Source of the DNA: Gentiana macrophylla
Lineage: Eukaryota > Streptophyta > Magnoliopsida > Gentianales > Gentianaceae
Direction of reading: 5' to 3'
Length of the DNA stretch: 64,000 nt
Assembly: GCA_026214975.1 (NCBI GenBank)
Contig: JAOBSW010000692.1
Span: 1-64,000, forward strand
Numbering within the stretch: the stretch's first letter is position 1; each line of letters starts with the position of its first letter. Below, piece by piece: positions 56,512 to 64,000 of this stretch. The notes beneath the pieces are model-generated. The model was given only the letters and a program-made list of their open reading frames with translations, ran no database searches and was not told the origin of the DNA. The position numbers and the translations under genes are program-made.

Positions 56512-57921
56512 TTATAGGCGACGGTACGCCCATAGTACATCATCCGGTTTGAGACTCCAGTCCTTTCTATGACTGTTGACAACTTTTTCCAGGATCTTCT
56601 TCAAACTTTGATTACTTCTCTCAACCTGGCCACTACTCATAGGATTATATGGTGTGCCAATTTTGTGCCGGACACCATATTTCTCAAGGACTTTTTCTAA
56701 TGGCTGGTTGCAGAAGTGCGTTCCCTCATCACTGATTAAAGCGCGGGGACATCCAAATTTCACGAAAATATTTTTCTTCAGAAAGCTCATGACCGTTTTG
56801 TGGTCATTGCGAGAAGTGGCTTGAGCCTCCACCCATTTTGATACATAGTCAACGCAGACTATGATGTATTTGATTCCACAGGAAGATGGAAACGGGCCCA
56901 TAAAATCAATACCCCATACATCAAAGACTTCACATTCTAAAATGGGCTTCAATGGCATGTCGAAACGCCTAGTTAAAGCTCCGGTTCGTTGGCACCTATC
57001 ACAAGCCTTGCAGAAATCTTCTGAATCCTTGAAGATCGTGGGCCAATAGAAACCGGACTGAAAGATTTTAGCAACGGTTTTCCAGGGACCAAAGTGGCCA
57101 CCAATAGGCCCACTGTGGCACTGTTCAATGATATCTCGTTGCTCTGATTCGGGAACACACCTTCTCAACAATCCATCTTTACAGATTTTAAAGAGGTAAG
57201 GTTCATCCCACACAAAGGTTTTCAAATCAGAGAAAAATTTCTTCTTTTCCTGATAAGAAAATTCTGGATTTAAGTACTGGGAATGCAGGTAGTTGACGAT
57301 AGAGGAGTACCACGGAACATCTGGAGTGCACTCGTCTATATGCATAACATTTTCGAGAGGAAAGTAAAGGTCTATGTCTTCAGGCTCTTTCTCTACTTCA
57401 TTCTGCATTCTCGAAACATGATCAGCTACTACGTTTTCACTGCCTTTTTTATCCTTAATTTGAACATCAAATTCTTGCAGGATCAGTATCCAACGTAGTA
57501 GGCGCGGTTTAGCATCTTTCTTCGTCATGAGATAGCGCTTGAGCGGCGTGATCACCCAAACAAAGGATCGCGCGCGCCCAACAAGTAACTAAGAAATTTG
57601 TCCATTGCAAAGACTACAGCCAATAATTCCTTTTCAATGGTCGTGTAGTTTACTTGTGTGGGGTTCAGTGTGTGACTGGCGTAAGAGATGGGCAGGAATT
57701 TTCCCTTAATACGCTGACCTAAGACTACACCAACAAAGATAGTTGGATGCATCACACATGAGTTCAAAGGTAGGTTCCATCGGGAGAGATAAGGATCGCG
57801 TAAATCGCTTGACTCTTAAGCTCATCAAACGCATGCTTGCAACTGTCATTGATAAGCGGATTTTCTACGGTCCGGTTAAACAAGTAAAAACTCGAAACCT
57901 TAGCAAAATCTACTTTCTAAC
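56512..57921 (-). pseudogene. gypsy reverse transcriptase end, RNase H and integrase, element A
   Basis: The reverse transcriptase end 'DFAKVSSF' (57,912) leads into 'SCKHAFDELKSQ'; RNase H has 'MCDAS' (Asp, 57,755, one frame off) and 'GVVLGQRIKGKFLPISYASH' with 'YTTIEKELLAVVFAMDKF' (Glu). The long frame 57,555-56,512 (347 residues) starts '[20 protein letters not shown]' and holds the end of RNase H and a complete integrase. Its zinc finger is '[15 protein letters not shown]' to '[11 protein letters not shown]'; Asp lies in '[10 protein letters not shown]', Asp in 'LISDEGTHF' and Glu in '[11 protein letters not shown]', so its D-D-E set is intact. Stops at about 57,585 separate RNase H from it. 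Confidence 0.85.
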
Positions 57922-58846
57922 TGGCAGTGGACCGGGTCGATTGTAGGATAGTGCTTTAGGAGTCCGAGGTCGAACCCACAGAGATTGGTTTTTTTGAGTA
58001 CCACAGTTGACTTAGCACTCAGTTCAGGTCAAACAGATAGATATGAAGTTATACTACTGCATAAAAGAAAGATTACACTACTCGGAATTCTAAACAATTA
58101 AAAGAGGTATGGCCGAACTACGATCCAACGGATTACTTTACCCTCAGAAAGATTACCCCGGGAGTGTGCCTTACTCTACCATGTCGTCTAACGAAAACTC
58201 ATAGGTCAAACCCCGTATTGGAACTGGACTTGATGACTAGGGCGTCAATCTAGTACACGGGTAGGTGTCAGACTACCTTTCAAGCCCAAAACTTCTACGG
58301 TCCCGAAACCCCATTCCCACACGTCGCCGCAACATACATTTATAAGCTACGTGTGTGTAACAATGAACAAGGTTGTCAATCTCATTCAAAGCTATTAAAA
58401 CAATCAAAACAAGTTTCGTGATGTGGATTATCGATTAGAACGTTAAATTACGCGCTACACTACCTCCCGGTTCATCTCTCTAATGGTGTTTCACCCGCAT
58501 TCACGTGGTTCGACCATACGACAAATCTAGCTACTCATAATCGAATCTAAACAATACAAACGGAAGAAAAACATCACAACAACAATAGAATAACAAAAGA
58601 ACATACTTACTTTATTCAACTTGGAGAAGGTAGCAAATGTGCTTACAAAAGATCGAATTTTTGCCAAGTGAAAAGTTACGGATCGAAGCTAAAAGTTAGT
58701 AGATCAAAGAGAGGATTGAAAGAGGATTCTAATGATATATAATACTTGATCTAACTCTAAAAGATGAAGAAAATCGCCCACAATCTCCAAAACTATCTAA
58801 TATTATCGCCTCTTTTCTACTTGGTCATTGTGAGAAAATGAGCGCG

Positions 58847-58855
58847 CTTATATAG
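58847..58855 (-). promoter_or_regulatory. TATA box in LTR B
   Basis: CTATATAAG on the minus strand, about 575 bp inside the LTR start. Confidence 0.5.
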
Positions 58856-58865
58856 AAAAGCCCTC

Positions 58866-59096
58866 GTCCGTCCGGATGCTATTAGTGTCCGGCCGGATCG
58901 TTTCTTGATTCTACAGTGTCCGGACGGATGCATAGATGTCCGTCCGGATGTCTTGCTTTTGTCCGTCCGGATACTTCTCTTGTCCGTCCGGATGATTCTC
59001 TGTCCGTCCGGATGGGTTCTTCATCAAATAATCTTCAAAAACCAGTGAGTTAGCCGTCCGGACACGACAACTTGTCCGTCCGGACAGCCATCTTGC
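58866..59096. repeat. Cluster of TCCGGACGGA palindrome-like words in U3 of LTR B
   Basis: About nine copies of TCCGTCCGGA or its complement TCCGGACGGA (one as TCCGGCCGGA) in 230 bp, directly upstream of the TATA box. A similar cluster lies at 63,500-63,722 in the same element. Confidence 0.8.
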
Positions 59097-59428
59097 AGCC
59101 CAAATCTTCACTTTTTCACCTCCAACCTCCGTGTTTCGCCGACACGCCCAAACTCATACTTCTCATCTCTCAGGCTCTCGAGACACCCTAGTCCCGCATC
59201 CATATGAAAACAACAAAACGCATAACCCCGCAAACTACGGGTGCTCGGGAAAACGAGTATAAAATGCTAAAATAAGGTCGAGTTTACGGAAAACCGCAGT
59301 GATCACTACCGTGCAATAAATCCTCATTTAATACTCAAGATAGGTCTAAACTCACCCGAAACATGCCGTAAATGCGATAATCGTAGGCCGAATCAGATGA
59401 ATGTGCATTGTAAAGTTGGTTCCTATCA

Positions 59429-59445
59429 CCACCACACACTTAGCC
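59429..59445 (-). other. Polypurine tract of element B
   Basis: The minus strand reads GCTAAGTGTGTGGTGG before the LTR start, preceded by CTCGAGGACGAGTAAAG. The purine run is interrupted by T residues, so it may be degraded. Confidence 0.6.
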
Positions 59446-61187
59446 TTTACTCGTCCTCGAGTAAATCAGGCGTTCAAACAATACCAAGGAAACAACTTTA
59501 CGGTACATGCATGTATTTCAAAATATCGAGGTGAAAAGAACTTAGTTAAATGAATGCATTACTTTGACTCTACTAGATCATGACACGGGGTGAGTGTGTG
59601 TTGAATGATGACGACTCATGCTTAATACGATCTCGGGTTTGGAATACCGGACAAATGACTTTACACAATCCTGCCCTTTCTAGAATCTCCACTAATCGAG
59701 GACTAACCAAAGTTAAACGCGGTCCAGCAGGACTTGAATGGTTATAACGTTAGGCTAGGGTAAATTCGGTTAATCGAAAAGGGTAATTTGGGAAACTGGA
59801 GAAAAGAAGTACGAGTGAACATAATCCAGACACGTACCACATCTTCTTTACTATACAAACCATCCAAACTCCTTTTTGATCATTTTCAACACTTTGGGAA
59901 CTATAGGACACTAAAATACCCGAACTCATTACCAAACTCGACTATGTTTCAAGTGTCGTGAGATGAGCTCGAATACTTAGTACCTATCTGACTATCCCAA
60001 CCCTAACATCATCATTGCTTTAAGCTCTCTTTTTTTTTTTCAACCCTTTATTTCTATATACAGCACAATTATTTGATTTTGATTTTGTTTTTTTTTTTAT
60101 TTAAATGAAACCCGAGCATCCAGCCCCAATGAGCTCCTCCTCTCCTTATAGCTCTAAAACTGAAGAAACAACACCCCGACTCAATGAAACATCTCCTCAC
60201 CACACACTTGCCTTGGCAAGTGTGGTTTAACAAAAGACTAAGTCCACTCATAGGGTCAAATGAAAGGAACGTGACCAAAATAAGGCTCATGGTAGGTTTC
60301 GACTACACGAACGTAAACGGCTAATAATGCGAATGGTGGTGAGACCATTCTATCAAGGCCGAGAGGGGCTACGAAGGTCAAAAGTTCGGCTCAGCTTATT
60401 TGGCTAAAGTAGGGTCAAAAGAACGCCAAAATCTGTCATCCCGTGTTCCTACCAAGGCCAATCCTTCTATTTAGCCTCGAAACTAGGGGTACAGTGTGTA
60501 AAGTAATCGTGATAAGCATAACCGTCGTCAAACGTGTACTAAAAAGTGTTCCGTGATCATGACAATATAGACTCACCGTGAGACATTCACAAAACTAAAG
60601 ACCTTTCACCACTCAATTGTGAAAAACATGCATGTAACGTGGTGTTAAAATCTTGGAAAATTTTGAAAAACGGCCTAGAAATCGACTCGGAAACGAGTAA
60701 AAACCAAGTTTATCACATCATGGCATAATACTTTTAAGAACAAGCGAATAAGCTAAGTCGTCCCCCCCCCCCTCACTTAAGTGAACCACCGTAATCGGTG
60801 TGTGAACGAGAAGGAAAAAGAAAGACTTAGCTGATGAGCCCGGCAAAACGGCACGATCAAGTCCCGTAACGGTCGTGAAAGTAGTCCATCCCGAAACCCT
60901 AATCATTGAAAACATCCAAGAAGTACATGCACGGGACATGGTCCGCGTGCCAAAGCATATAACATGGGGAGAATCCGGGGTGATAAAATAAACGACTCGC
61001 CACGTCGTAAAACTTGAACAAGTATGTCACAAAGATAGTCAAATATGATTCAAACATACAATAGCAACCAATCCACAAGTCCGGAAAAATCACGTAAAGT
61101 ATGAAAAGGTGAAAAAGTAGCAACAAAGTGATCTCAAAACAAACTAGAAAGCTAGGGGACATGACCAATAAAAAGCAGGGTGACAAT
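59446..61187. other. Untranslated 3' region of element B
   Basis: No gene recognised; only short frames. It includes the second polypurine-like tract, a G-run on the minus strand at 60,759-60,776 following TTCACTTAAGTGA. Confidence 0.45.
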
Positions 61188-62883
61188 CTAAGGACCGGAC
61201 GCAAAAGGAACAAAGATAAACTCTACGTGCTCGCCTCGATCTCTCGATGTAGGTGGTAACGAGCCCGCAACATCTGTAGACGCGTGCGAGGAGGAGCCTC
61301 GGAAGTCTAAACCTGGAGTGGCTCGAGATGTCGGAGCTGGAGTATCTCGAGAGGGGCCAGCCTTATCCATCAGGCGGAATGCATGCAAAGCACTCAAAGC
61401 CGTCTCAACCGCATCCTCCTCGAGACAAATCGCTATGGCCTCCTCAAGAACCGTGCAAACTCATAAGATCGTTCGCCTCAGCGAAGCTCGGCATAGCCGG
61501 TACAAGTGTCCCAAGTGCTGTAAACCCCGAATAATCAGATTCATCTCGCACACCTCCGCCGGTCTAACATCCGACGCACCCCATCCATCAACAAATAACG
61601 ATTTCGAGCGGCGATGGGGATGGTAGGAATAAAACCGATGCGCTCTCCTCTCATCGGCTCGGTAACGGGACCTCGAACCCTTGGCTCACCTTCACCTCGA
61701 CATGTAACTTCCCGGCCTCGACTCGGCTTTGAGGACTCAAGGAAATGGGCTTCTTCGTGGATAACGCTCATCCTCGGCATACTCCTTCACCCCGGCTTGC
61801 AAACACAACCCATTCAACAAATGAATACACATGAGCTTCGTACGTTGATCCTTTCGAGTTCTGGTAAGCTCTCTATATAAAACCCGGCCAACATCAATCG
61901 GTATCTCAAAGTGTAGTGCATACAGCATCGCCAAATCTATCATGATGAACTTATGAAAATTATCCTTTAGGAGTAGGCGATTCTGTACAAACCGAGCCTT
62001 AACCTTCCAGTCCCGAGAAAAATTAGTCGTCTTAAGCATATACCGGATATCAGTGGCCCCATGGGGTCTCGTGGACCAAGGAATCGCAGGTGATTGCTAA
62101 CCAAGCTCCTCAAACGGATCCTCTCCTTGTCTTGCTTCTCTTTATAACATCTAGGTAATCCGTAGCGACAACCGGAGCCTTGTAAAAAGCAGTAAATAGC
62201 CTTGGGGTGAAAGGCACATCCACATTTCTAACTCGAACGACACCCGTGTCTCAGGTCCACCTCACTCAAATTAGCCAAAACACCCGGGCCAACGTGTAAT
62301 TCGGCTTCCTCAAATTGAAGTCCGTATCTTGACAAAATCAACCCACTTCCGCTTTATCGATTGTCCTCAAGCTCTTCTCAACCTTTTCCATGTCGACCTC
62401 CCTTTCTAGGATCTCTCTCCCTTAAACCTCATCCTAAAAGCCGTTCCGCATCATCATTAACGAACCTCTCTCGATAGGGCACAACTCCCCAGTGTGCCTT
62501 CCTAGCCGTAGCTTTCAAATCAAACTCGAACCCTCGGAGTCACCGCTTGACCTCCCGGGTCAGTCTCCTAACCTCACTAGGCTGCCCAACAGCCCACTAG
62601 CACCCGCAATGGGTTCAATCGTACTAGACTTGGCCCGCTCTCGGTCTACCAAAGGTACATCCTCATCATCAGAATCATCGTCTGAAGTCTCATCTACCAA
62701 ATCTCCATACAAGGGCCTTTTCCTAGCCTCTCTAACAGGCCTACTCTCCCTGTCTCCACCTATGACTAAGGGTTGATTCAACGAATCAACCGGAATATCC
62801 TCAAGCCTTAACTTTTTCTGAGGGGGTTCTACAGCCTTCCCCTTACCCTTTCCAGTCGTAAACTTGACTTTAGGAGCCATTCT
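61188..62883 (-). pseudogene. Extra ORF of element B (plant transposon-associated domain), broken
   Basis: Begins 'MAPKVKFTTGKGKGKAVEPP' at about 62,880, a basic start followed by an acidic Ser/Asp stretch ('ETSDDDSDDEDVPL'), and is frameshifted near 62,570. Frame 62,039-61,737 has 'RDWKVKARFVQNRLL' and 'DLAMLYALHFEIPIDVGRVL' to 'HLLNGLCLQAGV'. I associate this with the 'putative plant transposon protein' family (PF20167-like) that accompanies Athila/Tat elements. The last frame (61,397-61,188) is Ser/Pro-rich. At least three frames are needed, so it is not expressed as one protein. Family assignment is from memory. Confidence 0.5.
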
Positions 62884-63845
62884 CACACAAACTGAACCAA
62901 AACAAACCACCACAGACAACGCACCAACACAATCAACCCCAAACCGCACCCAAAACCGTCAACAAAACCGTAAGCCAAAAATCCAAAACCAACAACCAAA
63001 CCAGCCCAAAACAACCATGCAGACGTACCCACAACACCCACACTGTCAACAACAACAATGCAACAACCAAAACGAGAAAATGAGCAAAATCAGTAAAAGC
63101 TCGATCGAGGCTCGACTCGAAAAATCGACCCCGAGAAAAAAAAGTTGAAGAAACTCAAAAAAGTTTGTTGATACTTACCAAAATCGGTGTCAGGAGTGCA
63201 ATGGTGCAGTTGGAATCCCCGAACGATCCACGAATAGCCCAAAAATCGGATTTTTTGTAACGAAGTGACACGAAGGTGAAATCCTTGATTCTCCAAAATG
63301 AGTGTTTGTTTGGTGATTTTGGTTGGAGAATCGAAGAGAGGGGGTGGTAGGGTGATTATAGCAACGAAAATGGATGAAAACGGTGAAGAATTAAGGATTT
63401 GGTGGTTTGGGGTGGAGAGGGGCGGTTATCGGCTCGGTTTCTTTGAGGAGTGAAATGAAGAAGAAGGGAAAGAAAATCGATGGTTATAGGGGGTTCTGAG
63501 GGTGTCCGGACGGACAGGTTTATATCCGGACGGACATGGAAGAACTGTCCGGACGGATGGCAAGGGTGTCCGGACGGACAGAATGCCTGTCAAGCAAATG
63601 GAAAAACCAGTGATATATCCGGACGGATGGGTATGTTTGTCCGTCCGGACAAGTGAATGCCATGATCATTGTAAAAACCAGAGATCCATCCGGACGGATG
63701 GGTATGTTTGTCCGTCCGGACATGGATAAAAAACAGAGGAAAAGTGAATTTTAAGCATGAAGGCCCCTCGGGATCATCCGGATTCAATCCTCAACACCAA
63801 AACACAGCAAAACAAATTCAAAACCAGCAAAAAACACAGGAAATG
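62884..63845. other. Leader region of the extra ORF, element B
   Basis: No gene recognised. C/A-rich near 62,880-63,070, then G/T-rich, then the palindrome cluster. It may hold the promoter or splice region for a subgenomic RNA of the extra ORF; I see no clear TATA box. Confidence 0.35.
63500..63722. repeat. Second cluster of TCCGGACGGA words in element B
   Basis: Six TCCGGACGGA and two TCCGTCCGGA in about 220 bp. The last two sit in a duplicated ~70-bp block (GGACGGATGGGTATGTTTGT at 63,622 and 63,692). Confidence 0.8.
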
Positions 63846-63890
63846 ATGGGTTGCCTCCCACCGAGCGCCTTTGTTTTATGTCGTTGGCTC
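63846..63890 (-). other. Conserved pol-to-ORF spacer of Athila/Tat elements
   Basis: The minus strand reads CGAGCCAACGACATAAAAC and then AGGCGCTCGGTGGGAGGCAA. Element A has the first part at 55,708-55,725. In these elements the sequence lies just after the pol stop. Confidence 0.55.
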
Positions 63891-64000
63891 GACATAGTGA
63901 CTTATACTATATCGGTTTTTTCAAGATTATACTACCGATACGGGCGAGGAAAAACGAGGTGTAGAAAGAGAGCGAATGGTGAGTTATAAGGTGAAAATGT

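Larger units (their letters stand above)
52274..57921 (-). mobile_element. Athila/Tat-like Ty3/gypsy element A, 5' part displaced
   Basis: Minus strand, from high to low: end of reverse transcriptase, RNase H and integrase (57,921-56,512), end of pol (to about 55,850), conserved spacer (55,683-55,725), an extra ORF (55,576-55,211), untranslated DNA with a second polypurine-like tract, polypurine tract (53,700-53,713) and 3' LTR (53,699-52,274). Integrase wording ('[15 protein letters not shown]', 'CDRCQRTG') and the 'AAGTGTGGGGG' tract style fit the Athila/Tat group. Element B is inserted in its reverse transcriptase, so its gag and 5' LTR should be to the right of the window. Confidence 0.75.
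57922..59428 (-). repeat. 3' LTR of element B
   Basis: On the minus strand it begins TGATAGGAACCAACTTTAC, right after the polypurine tract, and ends CCACTGCCA at 57,922. It contains a TATA box (58,847-58,855) and, just upstream of it, the TCCGGACGGA cluster. Its 3' end resembles that of LTR A ('GTGGGTTCGAC' and 'GATCGACCCGG/GATCCCTGC'). Confidence 0.65.
57922..64000 (-). mobile_element. Athila/Tat-like gypsy element B, 3' part
   Basis: Minus strand: conserved spacer (63,890-63,846), leader-like DNA with a palindrome cluster (63,500-63,722), extra ORF region (62,880-61,188), a second polypurine-like tract (60,759-60,776), polypurine tract (59,429-59,441) and 3' LTR (59,428-57,922). Pol should lie to the right of the window. 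The lower end at 57,922 falls exactly where the reverse transcriptase of element A breaks off, so B is younger than A. Confidence 0.7.

Noticed and set aside
57959..58000. B-box-like GGTTCGAC in LTR B (and a similar word in LTR A)
   Set aside because: Lies inside LTRs, without a matching A box; probably part of the LTR 3' end.

Overview
This window looks like repeat-dominated nuclear DNA from a flowering plant, most probably a eudicot. I base that on the transposon families (Ty1/copia RE1- and Tnt1-like, Ty3/gypsy Athila/Tat- and Tekay-like, a Mutator-like element with a ULP1-like protease gene, CACTA, hAT, Stowaway, a plant LINE), on GT...AG introns, and on many AT microsatellites. I see no rRNA, tRNA or CRISPR array, no bacterial gene organisation, and no complete single-copy host gene. 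The only host-like pieces are a glutathione peroxidase exon fragment (5.1-5.3 kb) and a candidate two-exon cysteine-rich gene (10.25-10.82 kb). The species cannot be named from the sequence.

Layout, left to right. 1-1435: 3' end of an internally deleted gypsy element, inserted into a minus-strand Tnt1-like copia (1436-5075). 5.1-6.4 kb: glutathione peroxidase fragment and a LINE-type 3' tail with repeated stem-loops. 7.3-9.6 kb: a short tandem repeat, a probable solo copia LTR and a possible CACTA end. 10.2-10.8 kb: the cysteine-rich candidate. 11.2-12.2 kb: a Mutator-type MITE and a Stowaway MITE. 13.9-18.4 kb: an RE1-like copia with all domains but with its 3' LTR mostly deleted. 18,712-37,338: one large gypsy element with decayed coding DNA. 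Its right LTR is split by a 10.7-kb Mutator-like element (25,816-36,494) that carries a MuDR-type transposase on the minus strand and a multi-exon ULP1-like gene on the plus strand, arranged convergently. 37.3-41.8 kb: a copia LTR/RNase H remnant and a Reina-like gypsy pol on the plus strand, broken by a TIR element that itself contains a LINE. 41.8-43.1 kb: an orphan LTR with a primer binding site, and a second copy of the 11.2-kb MITE. 44.6-52.2 kb: a decayed copia pol interrupted by a 4.4-kb CACTA and, 36 bp further on, a 743-bp hAT MITE. 52.3-64 kb: two nested Athila/Tat-like gypsy elements on the minus strand, the second inserted into the reverse transcriptase of the first.

The genes here do not form a pathway. 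The window is best read as layered insertions, many datable relative to each other because target-site duplications and interrupted reading frames show which element landed in which. The parts most worth a second look are the ULP1-bearing Mutator element, the gypsy element whose LTRs are nearly identical although its pol is ruined (mobilisation in trans), the cysteine-rich repeat gene, the exon-bearing CACTA, and the short-palindrome clusters in the Athila-like elements. All coordinates and homologies come from reading the sequence; no database search was possible.
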